Shown: piece by piece, positions 26,126-34,072 of the stretch
How the letters are laid out: each line of letters begins with the position of its first letter
Position numbering within the stretch: the first letter of the stretch is position 1
Assembly: GCF_002967075.1 (NCBI RefSeq)
Contig: NZ_PUGE01000004.1
Coordinates: forward strand, 1 to 64,000
Length of the DNA stretch: 64,000 nt
Direction: 5' to 3'
Source: Corynebacterium sp. J010B-136
GTDB lineage: Bacteria; Actinomycetota; Actinomycetes; Mycobacteriales; Mycobacteriaceae
The notes under the pieces: model-generated
What the model saw: only the letters and a program-made list of their open reading frames with translations
Told to the model about the DNA's origin: nothing
Database searches by the model: none
Made by a program: the position numbers and the translations under genes

Positions 26126-27580
26126 TTACTGCATGGAGCTAAACAACTCCTGGGCGCCGGCTTCGTCCCAGAGGACGACGTTGCCAACGTTGGTGTCCAT
26201 GAATCCACCAACCGGTACGGTTTCGGTGTCCACGCCGGAAGACATCGCTAGTGCTACGCGGGCTAGGTGCCAGACGTGGTCATCTTCGTTGACCATAAAC
26301 GACTGCGAGGTGTTGTTGATCAAGGAGATAGCGCGGAACGGGTTGATTAAAGTTGCTGGTGAGGTGATTTTATCCAGCAGGGCAGCGAAGAACTCGCGCT
26401 GGCGTTGTACGCGATCCAAATCGCCTTGCGCGGTGGCGCGGGTGCGGACGTAGCCTAGTGCGTCGGCGCCTTTTAGGTCTTGGCAACCGGCGGCCAAATC
26501 AATACCAGCAAGAGGATCTGTGATGGCGTCTTCCACACAGATTTCTACGCCACCGACGGAATCGACGACATTCGCGAGTCCACCCATGCCGATTTCGGCG
26601 TAGTGGTCAATACCGACGCCCGTTGCTTCTTCGACGGTTTGTGCCAGCAGTTGCGGGCCACCGTAGGTAAAGGCAGCGTTGATTTTATCGGAGCCGAATC
26701 CTGGCACATTGACGTAACTATCACGCGGGATGGACACCAATTGCGCTGTGCCAGAACGTGGAATATGCAAAAGCATAATGGTGTCGGTGCGGCCGATGCC
26801 GACATCGCCACCGGTTCCGAGTTCAGCCTGGTCTTCTTCGCTTAGGCCTTGGCGGGAGTCCGAACCAACTAGCAGCCAATTCGTGCCGGAGCCGCTGGAA
26901 GCATTACCAGGAGGCAAGGCATCGGTGCGCGAGAGTCGCGAGTCTGTCCAGAACACAAAGAGCACGAGGGAGATAACCAGCGCGAGAGCAATCCAGCCCG
27001 AGCAGCCGAAGAAACGCTTGACGGGGTTGCCGCGTTTGCGTCGGGTTCCGCCTTGACGTGGGGAAATGCCACGGTCCGTTCCACGCCCGGTTCCACGACC
27101 GCGGGATCCGCCGACCTGCCCGGCACCTTGAAACTGCCGTTGAACTGGTGCTTGGTTGTCTGCGTTATAACCTTCCGGCGGCATCTGCTGGCGAGGGCGT
27201 CGCTGAGAGGCGCCAGCAGCGGCACCCGTGGTGCGTGCTGCGTGAGGGCCGATATCGAAGCGGGTGGCCTCAGGCTGCTGACGGTTGGTGGAAGGATTGA
27301 CCGCACGGAAAGACCCGGCTGAAGGCTCTTGGCGGCTCTGCGGCTGCGGCTGGGGGTTGCGCGGCGTGCGGGGCGGTTGCTGCGCACCACCCCGGGGAGC
27401 AGGACGCTGGGACGCAGGACGCTGAGATGCGTTACGCTGTGGACTTCCACCTTCGCGGCGCATGACAGGGCGACCGTAGCGGTCTCTTAAAGGCTGCCCA
27501 TCGGCGCCAATGACATAACGAGACGAGCGGTCGCCAGCACGGCGGGATTCGCGGTCGGGGTCATGGCCGGAAGAATTCAT
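26126..27580 (-). CDS. lcpB: LytR-CpsA-Psr (LCP) family wall-polymer ligase
   Basis: This 484-residue protein has a long, disordered, Arg/Gln/Pro-rich cytoplasmic N-terminus (residues 1-190). One membrane helix follows (WIALALVISLVLFVFW, about 195-212), then an extracellular LCP domain (about 235-440). Diagnostic LCP residues are in NWLLVGSDSRQG, GRTDTIMLLHIP, VSIPRDSYVNVPGFGSDKIN and VRTRATAQGDLDRVQRQ. LCP enzymes transfer arabinogalactan onto peptidoglycan in mycolate-containing bacteria. The position beside a CPBP gene and pheA fits LcpB rather than LcpA, as I recall the C. glutamicum order. Unlike LcpA it has no C-terminal LytR_C extension. Confidence 0.88.
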   Translation of the reverse strand: MNSSGHDPDRESRRAGDRSSRYVIGADGQPLRDRYGRPVMRREGGSPQRNASQRPASQRPAPRGGAQQPPRTPRNPQPQPQSRQEPSAGSFRAVNPSTNRQQPEATRFDIGPHAARTTGAAAGASQRRPRQQMPPEGYNADNQAPVQRQFQGAGQVGGSRGRGTGRGTDRGISPRQGGTRRKRGNPVKRFFGCSGWIALALVISLVLFVFWTDSRLSRTDALPPGNASSGSGTNWLLVGSDSRQGLSEEDQAELGTGGDVGIGRTDTIMLLHIPRSGTAQLVSIPRDSYVNVPGFGSDKINAAFTYGGPQLLAQTVEEATGVGIDHYAEIGMGGLANVVDSVGGVEICVEDAITDPLAGIDLAAGCQDLKGADALGYVRTRATAQGDLDRVQRQREFFAALLDKITSPATLINPFRAISLINNTSQSFMVNEDDHVWHLARVALAMSSGVDTETVPVGGFMDTNVGNVVLWDEAGAQELFSSMQ

Positions 27581-27650
27581 GGCTTAAGACTACAAGCCTT
27601 AGGCCCTGATCTAGAACCAATCCGCAGCCACGTGCAGGATTCGTGCGGGA

Positions 27651-28388
27651 TTACAGACCGAATATGGAGAGATCTCCCAGCAAGGAATAACCGACAAAAG
27701 CGATGGCATCGATAAGAAAATGTGCGATGACAAGGGGCCAAACGCGCCCGGTGCGATGGTAGAAGTAACAAAACACGAGGCCCATGATGATATTGCCGAA
27801 GCCAGCAGAGACACCTTGGTAGAGGTGGTAGGAGCCGCGCAGTAACGATGACGCGCCGATAATCGCGGGGAGCGACCAGCCGAGGTGCTTAAGTCGGGTC
27901 ATAAGCCACATGACCACCACGATTTCCTCGCCGAAGGCATTGGCTCCCGACCACAACAGCAGCGCGGGCGCTTCAACCCACGGGTTGGTAAAAGCGGTGG
28001 GGATAACTTCTTTGGACAGGCCCAGGTGCACGGCGGAGACATGGAGGACAAGCCCCGGGATGCCGATGAGGGCGGCGAGACCGGCGCCCCAGCTGATATC
28101 GGACAGCTTCGGCATGGCCGGGCGAATCCCTGAGCCCGCGAGCAAGAACAAGGCAAGCGCGCCATAGGCAAACAACACCCCAGCGGAGCACAGCTGCAAA
28201 GCGATATCCAGCCACGCCAAGTCAGACTGCGGCGCATTCAGCGTGACGCTTTGTTCGTTTAAAGGTGCGGGGTCGAGGAGGGCATCGACAAGTCGCAAGA
28301 TGGCGCGCACGCCGGAGATACCAAAGGTAATCGCTAGGACGATGAGAATTTCCGCGCGAATGCGCTGCGGGGAATCCGAAACGGTCAT
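27651..28388 (-). CDS. CPBP-family intramembrane metalloprotease-like protein
   Basis: This 245-residue membrane protein has 6-8 helices and the three CPBP (Rce1/Abi) motifs. These are EE in NAFGEEIVVVMW (about residues 153-156), R-x3-H in LLRGSYHLYQG (about 185-190), and H in VIAHFLIDAIAF near the C-terminus. Members cleave within membranes or act in bacteriocin self-immunity; the role here is unknown. It lies in a leftward run, amidase - CPBP - lcpB, with 14-base and ~70-base gaps. Confidence 0.88.
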   Translation of the reverse strand: MTVSDSPQRIRAEILIVLAITFGISGVRAILRLVDALLDPAPLNEQSVTLNAPQSDLAWLDIALQLCSAGVLFAYGALALFLLAGSGIRPAMPKLSDISWGAGLAALIGIPGLVLHVSAVHLGLSKEVIPTAFTNPWVEAPALLLWSGANAFGEEIVVVMWLMTRLKHLGWSLPAIIGASSLLRGSYHLYQGVSAGFGNIIMGLVFCYFYHRTGRVWPLVIAHFLIDAIAFVGYSLLGDLSIFGL

Positions 28389-28402
28389 GAGGATATAAAA
28401 CC

Positions 28403-29530
28403 TTAAGCGTGAAGCGACGATGCCAGGTGCAAAAGCTCGGCATCAGATAGCGTGATTGAGCCTACTTGAACGCCGATTGAGGACCACGGGACGGAAATTG
28501 CCGGCAGGTGCGCGACGTTAAACAACGAACCCCATGGCGACCACCGGGTCTGTTCCATGAAGTTCTCATCGTGGTCCAGCGCCAAAAACGTGCCAATCGG
28601 TGGCGGGGTATAGGCAAGCATGGGAGTGAGGATTGCATCGACTTGCCAGCAGTCGGCCAAAAGGCGGGGGAGACCGGCTGCGTGGCGGAGGGCATCGGCA
28701 AGCATGCGCTTGGACACCTTAAGACCTTGCTGCCTGACCCATTCGAAGTAGCCTTCACCGGCATCCATGCCGGCTAGCCGCGAGGTGAAAATATGCCGGA
28801 AGGACTCAAAGGTTACATCGGCGGTTGGGTAGGGCTTAATCTCTTCGACCGGATAACCCGCGGCAGAAAGCTGTGCGGCAGCCTCATCCACCGCGCGCAA
28901 ATGCCGCGGGTCGACGCGGGTGTGCGCGAAAAGCGGCTGCTTGAGCACGCCAATGCGCGCGGGTGCGGGACGTGGGGTGATGTCGTGGAGAAAGGCGGCA
29001 TCGGCAACCGTGCAGGTGATAAAACCAGAAACGCCCAAGTCCGTGCCGGACTGTTTGAAACCCACCACGCCGCAGGCCGCAGCCGGAACACGGAGCGAAC
29101 CGCCGCCGTCCGAACCGTGCGCTGCGCGCAGCAAACCGCGAGCCACCTGCACCGCGGCACCGCCGGAAGAACCGCCAGGAGTCGCGCCGGGATGCAGCGG
29201 ATTGACCGGATGCGGCATATCCACCGGCTCCGTATCCACGCGCAGACCCAGCTCCGGCGTGGAAGATTTCCCCACAATCAGCGCGCCCTGCTCCTCCAGC
29301 GCGGCGATGGTGGCATCGGAAGTCTCAGCGTTATAGGCGCGGTGCTTCGCGCCCTTCGACGTGGGCATCCCGGCGACATCATTGAGGTCTTTCGCAGATA
29401 ATATCCACCCCGACAACCGGCCTTCCGAGCGCGGGCGGCGGGCGATATCAATGTAGGTAAAGCCATGTTCTTGCGGCGTCAGCGTCGATAAATCACGGGC
29501 CAATTGCGAAAGGCTAAACCTGGAATCCAT
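28403..29530 (-). CDS. Amidase signature family hydrolase (paralogue 2)
   Basis: This 375-residue amidase has the catalytic Lys in LSAKDLNDVAGMPTSKG (about residue 46). The Ser pair is in GATPGGSSGGAAVQVARGL and GSDGGGSLRVPAA. It is clearly paralogous to the gene at 13012 over its full length, including the unusual N-terminal EHGF and the C-terminal LTLEDAELL/LSDAELLHLA ends. The start at 29530 is chosen by alignment to that paralogue; upstream ATG/TTG codons at 29536-29539 would enter the pheA promoter. It is probably co-transcribed with the CPBP gene 14 bases downstream. Confidence 0.86.
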   Translation of the reverse strand: MDSRFSLSQLARDLSTLTPQEHGFTYIDIARRPRSEGRLSGWILSAKDLNDVAGMPTSKGAKHRAYNAETSDATIAALEEQGALIVGKSSTPELGLRVDTEPVDMPHPVNPLHPGATPGGSSGGAAVQVARGLLRAAHGSDGGGSLRVPAAACGVVGFKQSGTDLGVSGFITCTVADAAFLHDITPRPAPARIGVLKQPLFAHTRVDPRHLRAVDEAAAQLSAAGYPVEEIKPYPTADVTFESFRHIFTSRLAGMDAGEGYFEWVRQQGLKVSKRMLADALRHAAGLPRLLADCWQVDAILTPMLAYTPPPIGTFLALDHDENFMEQTRWSPWGSLFNVAHLPAISVPWSSIGVQVGSITLSDAELLHLASSLHA

Positions 29531-29563
29531 ACGCATCAACGTTAGTGGTTTAGATTAGAAGGC

Positions 29564-30478
29564 ATGACTTCAACCGTGGCTTTTTTGGGACCAGCAGGAA
29601 CTTTTACTGAGGCGGCGCTCGTGGCCTTTGAGAAGGCGGGCGCAGTCAGTCGCGTGCAGCAGCTGCCTGTTAATTCCCCCTCGGAGGCTTTCCAGGCCGT
29701 GCGTGAGCGGCGTGCGGATTTTGCGTGTGTGGCCATTGAAAATTCCGTGGATGGCGCGGTGACCACCACGTTTGATGCTTTTACAGAAGGGGATGCGCTG
29801 CAGGTCTACCAGGAAGTGGACTTGGAGGTCGCTTTCGCCATCATGGTGAAAAAGGGCTTATCGCTTGACGATGTCCACACGATCGCCACGCACCCCGTCG
29901 CCTACCAGCAGGTGCGTGGCTGGTTGGCGGAGAATATTCCGGATGCGAAGTTCCAGCCGGCGTCATCGAATGGCGCTGCGGCGGAGGCGGTGTCGCGTGG
30001 TGAGGTGGATGCGGCGGCTGCCCCGGAGCGTGCGGCGGAGATCTTTGGCCTGGATGTACTGGCGAATTCTGTAGCTGATGTTAAGGGAGCTACGACGCGC
30101 TTTGTGCTCGTCGGTAAGCCTGGCAAGCCGACGCCGCGCACCGGCAATGACCGCACCTCGGTGGTCTTTACGGTTCCGCATGAGCCGGGATCTTTGGCGA
30201 GCATCTTGCAGGAATTTTCCTATCGCAACGTGGATATGCTGCGCATTGAGTCGCGTCCAACGCGTAAGAAATTCGGTACCTATAACTTCTTCATCGATTT
30301 GGCCGGCCATATTGAGGATGAGCCCTTGTCTGAAGCGCTGCGCGCGCTGTGGCTGCGTACGGATAACTTGCGCTTTATTGGCTCCTGGCCAGCGGCCGAT
30401 CAGTCTGGCCCGAAGCTGGATACTACGGAGTTCGATAAGGCAACGGCTTGGGTAGCAAAGGTACGAGAGGGTCGCTAG
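29564..30478 (+). CDS. pheA: Prephenate dehydratase
   Basis: This 304-residue enzyme converts prephenate to phenylpyruvate for phenylalanine synthesis. The catalytic domain (1-185) has FLGPAGTFTEAAL, CVAIENSVDGAVTTTFD and the TRF motif in KGATTRFVLVGK. A C-terminal ACT domain (about 195-275) contains the phenylalanine-binding ESRP in MLRIESRPTRKKFG, so feedback inhibition is expected. This monofunctional form without chorismate mutase is normal in corynebacteria. The next gene starts 10 bases later. Confidence 0.96.
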   Translation: MTSTVAFLGPAGTFTEAALVAFEKAGAVSRVQQLPVNSPSEAFQAVRERRADFACVAIENSVDGAVTTTFDAFTEGDALQVYQEVDLEVAFAIMVKKGLSLDDVHTIATHPVAYQQVRGWLAENIPDAKFQPASSNGAAAEAVSRGEVDAAAAPERAAEIFGLDVLANSVADVKGATTRFVLVGKPGKPTPRTGNDRTSVVFTVPHEPGSLASILQEFSYRNVDMLRIESRPTRKKFGTYNFFIDLAGHIEDEPLSEALRALWLRTDNLRFIGSWPAADQSGPKLDTTEFDKATAWVAKVREGR

Positions 30479-30488
30479 GTTTGATGTT

Positions 30489-31166
30489 ATGACTGGACGA
30501 ATCATCTTGCTGCGCCACGGCCAAACATTTTCCAACGTAGAACGTTTGCTGGATACTCGTCCACCCGGGGCAGAGCTGACCGAACGTGGCCGTGAACAGG
30601 CCACGGATGTGGGCATTGAATTGGCGCATTTGGTGGCTGCATCGAAAGGCGAGCAAGGACGCCTGCGTGGTTTTGTCACCTCGGTTGCGTTGCGGGCCCA
30701 GCAGACTGCGATGTTGGCTGCGCGTTCTTTTGAATCCACCGCCGGTCTGCCGCAGTTTAGCGTGGACGTTGAGGTGCGCACGGGTATTCATGAGGTCTTT
30801 ACCGGGGATTATGAGATGAGTAATTCCGAGGATGCGCACCGTAGCTATTCCGTGGCGTTGCGTGGCTGGTTGGATGGCGATGTTGACGCTCGGTGTCCAG
30901 GTGGGGAGAACTACCAGGATGTTTTGGCTCGCTATCAGCCGGTGCTGGAAAATATTGCCGCGGGACTTGGAGATGATGACGATGTCGTGGCGGTCTCCCA
31001 CGGCGCAGCTATCCGGCTGGTGGCAAAGCATGCTTCTGGCGTTGATGCGGACTTTGCTTTTACCGGCTACCTGCAAAATTGCCGCTTTGTGGTGCTAGAG
31101 CCGCGTGGCCAAGAATTCGGGAAGTGGACGGTTACGCGCTGGGCGGATACAGAAGTAGACCAGTAG
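30489..31166 (+). CDS. Histidine phosphatase (phosphoglycerate mutase family)
   Basis: This 225-residue protein has the catalytic RHGQTFSNVE motif (residues 8-17), a second-phase Arg in VTSVALRAQQTA, and VAVSHGAAIRLV with the second catalytic His (about residue 170). It is probably a cofactor-independent phosphatase rather than a true mutase; the substrate is unknown. It is co-transcribed with pheA, an arrangement I also recall in C. glutamicum. Confidence 0.9.
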   Translation: MTGRIILLRHGQTFSNVERLLDTRPPGAELTERGREQATDVGIELAHLVAASKGEQGRLRGFVTSVALRAQQTAMLAARSFESTAGLPQFSVDVEVRTGIHEVFTGDYEMSNSEDAHRSYSVALRGWLDGDVDARCPGGENYQDVLARYQPVLENIAAGLGDDDDVVAVSHGAAIRLVAKHASGVDADFAFTGYLQNCRFVVLEPRGQEFGKWTVTRWADTEVDQ

Positions 31167-31178
31167 TAGTTTTCCTGG

Positions 31179-31209
31179 AGCCTCATCGTTTCTGCGGTGG
31201 GGCTTTTTT
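31179..31209 (+). terminator. Terminator after the pheA operon
   Basis: AGCCTCATCG (31179-31188) pairs with CGGTGGGGCT (31195-31204) through two G-U pairs, followed by TTTTTT. Confidence 0.9.
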
Positions 31210-31289
31210 GCGTCCGGGGGTGGGCGGTTTTACCCCCGTTGAAACGTGCTGACCTGCTGCTAGTGGCTGAAGCTTAAGCGACCCTTTCA

Positions 31290-31303
31290 AGATTGTTCAA
31301 CAA
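31290..31303. promoter_or_regulatory. Operator of the 5-oxoproline locus, right-hand promoter
   Basis: AGATTGTTCAACAA, containing the perfect 11-base dyad TTGTT-C-AACAA. It fits the FadR/GntR-family pattern TNGTNNNACNA. The identical 14 bases occur in inverted orientation before pxpA (38117-38130). It lies ~60 bases before the transporter gene. The likely ligand protein is the GntR regulator at 33397. Confidence 0.8.
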
Positions 31304-31363
31304 ACGCCTAAGATGATGCGCATCACATTTTAAGTGCGACCCTCATCACGAAAGTGAGTTCCC

Positions 31364-32581
31364 GTGAGTGCTGAAACAATCACCCCAGCCAAGAATCCGC
31401 CTCGTGGATTAGGCGCAATGGCAGGCGCCATGTTCCTCATGGCCACCTCAGCTATTGGTCCGGGCTTTCTAACCCAAACATCTGTCTTTACCGTCCAGAT
31501 GGGCGCGGCTTTCGCTTTCGCGATTTTGCTGAGCATCCTCGTGGATATCGCAATCCAGCTCAACGTCTGGCGCGTTCTGTGTGTCTCCGGCTTGCGCGCC
31601 AACGAACTGGGCAACACCGTGCTTCCGGGGCTCGGATGGTTCCTGGCCATCTTGGTCTTCATAGGCGGCGTGGTCTTTAACATCGGCAATATCGCGGGCT
31701 CTGGCCTGGGCCTGAATGCGATGTTGGGCATCGACGCGCGTATCGGCGGCGTGCTGTCTGCCGCCATCGCGATTTTTATCTTCTTGTCCAAGAAGGCGGG
31801 CATCGCGCTGGACCGCATCGTCGCGGCGCTGGGTGCCATCATGATCCTGCTCATGCTCTACGTCGCGATTGTTTCGCAGCCTCCGGTTGGCGAGGCTCTG
31901 AAGAACACCGTAATGCCTGAGCAGATTGACTTCTTTGTCATCACCACGCTGATTGGTGGCACCGTGGGCGGCTACATCACCTTCGCTGGTGCCCACCGCC
32001 TGATTGACTCTGGGCTTTCTGGTCCAGAGCACGTCAAAGACATCACTATTACCTCGGTCATGGGCATTATCATCACTGGTGTGATGCGCGTTCTGCTGTT
32101 CCTGGCAGTGCTCGGCGTTGCTGCTACCGGTGTGGCGCTGTCTGAAGACACTACTGCTGCCGATGCCTTCTTCCACGCCGCCGGCGAATTCGGTCTCCGC
32201 GCATTCGGTGTGGTCCTCTTTGCAGCTGGTCTGTCTTCCGTTATCGGTGCTTCGTACACCTCGATTACGTTCGTGACCACCCAGCGGGTTGCACCGCGTA
32301 TCCGTAACTTCCTCACCGTGGGCTTTGTTATCGGCTGCACCATCTTGTTCGTCATCTTGAACTCCGCGCCGCAGAAGCTGCTGATTTTCGCAGGCGCTTT
32401 CAACGGCATCATCTTGCCTATCGCTTTCGCCCTGGTGATGTGGGTGGCGTTTCGCCGCCGCGACCTGCTGGGCGGTGTGAAGCATCCAGCGTGGCTGCTG
32501 GTTGCTGGTGCACTGGCGCTGATTCTGGAAATCTACATCGGCATCAAGGCCTTCTCTGGCATCGTCGATATGTGGGCCTAG
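31364..32581 (+). CDS. NRAMP-superfamily transporter of the 5-oxoproline locus (YcsG-like)
   Basis: This 405-residue protein has about 11 membrane helices. It belongs to the NRAMP superfamily by overall pattern, but helix 1 reads ATSAIGPGFLTQTSVF instead of the metal-binding DPGN, and the helix 6 MPH motif is replaced by GAHRLID. It therefore probably does not carry transition metals. In Bacillus subtilis a similar protein (YcsG) is encoded with YcsF/YcsI/KipI/KipA, the 5-oxoprolinase genes. Here it lies in the same locus under the same operator, so import of 5-oxoproline or a related compound is a reasonable inference. GTG start. Confidence 0.85.
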   Translation: MSAETITPAKNPPRGLGAMAGAMFLMATSAIGPGFLTQTSVFTVQMGAAFAFAILLSILVDIAIQLNVWRVLCVSGLRANELGNTVLPGLGWFLAILVFIGGVVFNIGNIAGSGLGLNAMLGIDARIGGVLSAAIAIFIFLSKKAGIALDRIVAALGAIMILLMLYVAIVSQPPVGEALKNTVMPEQIDFFVITTLIGGTVGGYITFAGAHRLIDSGLSGPEHVKDITITSVMGIIITGVMRVLLFLAVLGVAATGVALSEDTTAADAFFHAAGEFGLRAFGVVLFAAGLSSVIGASYTSITFVTTQRVAPRIRNFLTVGFVIGCTILFVILNSAPQKLLIFAGAFNGIILPIAFALVMWVAFRRRDLLGGVKHPAWLLVAGALALILEIYIGIKAFSGIVDMWA

Positions 32582-32604
32582 CAGCGGAGCAAAAGGAGAT
32601 AGAT

Positions 32605-33387
32605 GTGCAACCTCATGAGATGACAGCCGCGGATGTGCGCAAGCTTGCCCGTGTGGAAAACCTGACCACAACCTCTGGCTATGCGGCTGGCTTTATGCAG
32701 GCCAACCTGCTGGCCGTGCCGCAAGAATACGCTTTTGACTTCCTGCTTTTTGCGCAGCGCAACCCCAAGGCTTGTCCTATCGTCGGGGTCTTGGAAGCGG
32801 GCGAGTATTCCTCATCGCTTTTGCCAGAGGGCGATATTCGCACCGATATTCCGAGCTACCGCATATTTAAAGACGGCGAGCTCGTGGATACTGTCACGGA
32901 TGTGACCGAGTACTGGGGCGAGGACATGGTGGCCTTTTTGATTGGCTGCTCGTTTACCTTCGAAACCGCGCTGGTAGAAAACGGCATCAAGCTCGAGCAC
33001 ATTGAACAAGGCCGCAATGTTGCGATGTATCGCACCAGCACCCCAACCGTGCCGGCCGGCGTGTTCTCTGGACCGCAGGTGGTATCCATGCGGCCAATAC
33101 CTGCGGATCGAGTTGCCGATGCTGTGCGGATTACGTCCCGCTACCCATCCGTGCATGGGGCGCCGGTGCATATGGGCAACCCAGAGGCTATTGGAATTAC
33201 AGATTTATCTAAGCCTGACTTTGGCGAGCCAGTAGAGATTCCCGAAGGCCACATCCCGGTGTTCTGGGCGTGCGGTGTAACCCCGCAGGCGGTGGTGATG
33301 AATTCACGTCCGCGTCTAGCGATTACGCATGAGCCAGGAAAGATGCTGGTGACTGACGCTCGGGACCTGGAATACCAAGTTCCGTAG
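32605..33387 (+). CDS. DUF1445 family putative hydro-lyase (YcsI-like)
   Basis: This 260-residue cytoplasmic protein contains the conserved motifs RNPKACPIVGVLEAG, EDMVAFLIGCSFTFE, VSMRPIPADRV and HIPVFWACGVTPQAVV. The family includes mammalian D-glutamate cyclase, which turns D-glutamate into 5-oxo-D-proline, and bacterial neighbours of 5-oxoprolinase. A role in interconverting 5-oxoproline and glutamate forms is thus likely. The start is the GTG at 32605, with AAAAGGAGAT five bases upstream; the open frame extends further back into the transporter gene and would be misleading. It is in an operon with the transporter. Confidence 0.87.
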   Translation: MQPHEMTAADVRKLARVENLTTTSGYAAGFMQANLLAVPQEYAFDFLLFAQRNPKACPIVGVLEAGEYSSSLLPEGDIRTDIPSYRIFKDGELVDTVTDVTEYWGEDMVAFLIGCSFTFETALVENGIKLEHIEQGRNVAMYRTSTPTVPAGVFSGPQVVSMRPIPADRVADAVRITSRYPSVHGAPVHMGNPEAIGITDLSKPDFGEPVEIPEGHIPVFWACGVTPQAVVMNSRPRLAITHEPGKMLVTDARDLEYQVP

Positions 33388-33396
33388 CGTTAGGGC

Positions 33397-34017
33397 TTAA
33401 AGAACGAAGCGGATTGAGTTATACGCCTTCAGGAGGCTGTCACGGGAAACCGTGGCAGCCTCTTCGCGTTGCCCGGCAGCAATGAGCGTGGCCAGACGGA
33501 CGTTGTTTTCAATGTGCTCGTTGTGGATATCAGGCAGGTGTGGCAGCGCCAGCAAGAAGGTCAGGCGCATGCGGGCGAGTAGGCTGCTCATTTGTTCATC
33601 GAGAGTCGTGGAGCCCAACGATGCCACAAGCGCGCGGTGGAAACGCTGGTTGATGCTGGATACCGCTTGATCGTCGCCAGTTTCTGCGAAACGGCGTGCG
33701 GAGGCGGCGAGCTCGATGAGGCGGTCGGCAGCGGGGAAATCGCCCCACAGCACGCCGGCGTGCTCGAGCGCCATGCGCGCGAGGTAGAGGTCTTTTACGT
33801 AGTCCGTATCCGGGGTCGCAATAAAGACCCCGCGGTTGGGGATGCGCTCTACTAGGCGCTCTGCTGCTAGTTCAGTAAAAGCCTCCCGCAGGGTATTGCG
33901 GGAGCACCCGAAGCGTTCTGCGGCCTTGACTTCACTAAGTTGCTGACCGGGCTGGTAGTCGCCAGCAGAGATTGCATCCCGGATTGCGGATGCCACGGAC
34001 TGAGAAAGCATAGCCAT
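33397..34017 (-). CDS. GntR-family (FadR/FCD subfamily) regulator of the pxp locus
   Basis: This 206-residue protein has an N-terminal winged helix-turn-helix (residues 5-65: GDYQPGQQLSEVKAAERFGCSRNTLREAFTEL region). The helical FCD effector domain (about 75-200) contains the metal/ligand-type His residues (INQRFHRAL, HLPDIHNEHIE). It is the last gene of the leftward pxp operon and faces the end of the DUF1445 gene. The shared operator at 31290 and 38117 matches its family's consensus, so it is the likely repressor of both transcription units with 5-oxoproline or a product as effector (inference). Confidence 0.88.
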   Translation of the reverse strand: MAMLSQSVASAIRDAISAGDYQPGQQLSEVKAAERFGCSRNTLREAFTELAAERLVERIPNRGVFIATPDTDYVKDLYLARMALEHAGVLWGDFPAADRLIELAASARRFAETGDDQAVSSINQRFHRALVASLGSTTLDEQMSSLLARMRLTFLLALPHLPDIHNEHIENNVRLATLIAAGQREEAATVSRDSLLKAYNSIRFVL

Positions 34018-34022
34018 AAGTT

Positions 34023-34055
34023 TAGCTAACCGGGCTAAAGCAGCGCGGTTAGCTA
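34023..34055 (-). repeat. Hairpin between accC and gntR in the pxp operon
   Basis: TAGCTAACCG (34023-34032) and its exact complement (34046-34055) have a 13-base loop. It lies 6 bases before the gntR start. There is no T run, so it is more likely an mRNA-processing or control element that lowers gntR expression than a full terminator. Confidence 0.6.
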
Positions 34056-34072
34056 TCTCATGCGATCAGGGA

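Noticed and set aside
28793..29401. 202-codon open frame opposite the second amidase
   Set aside because: It is an antisense shadow of the conserved amidase signature. The first amidase has a similar shadow, as expected from shared codon bias.
31469..32671. 400-codon open frame on the minus strand opposite the NRAMP-like gene
   Set aside because: Its translation is Asp/Gln/His/Arg-rich low-complexity text with no family features. It mirrors a GC-rich membrane protein gene with good codon pattern on the plus strand.
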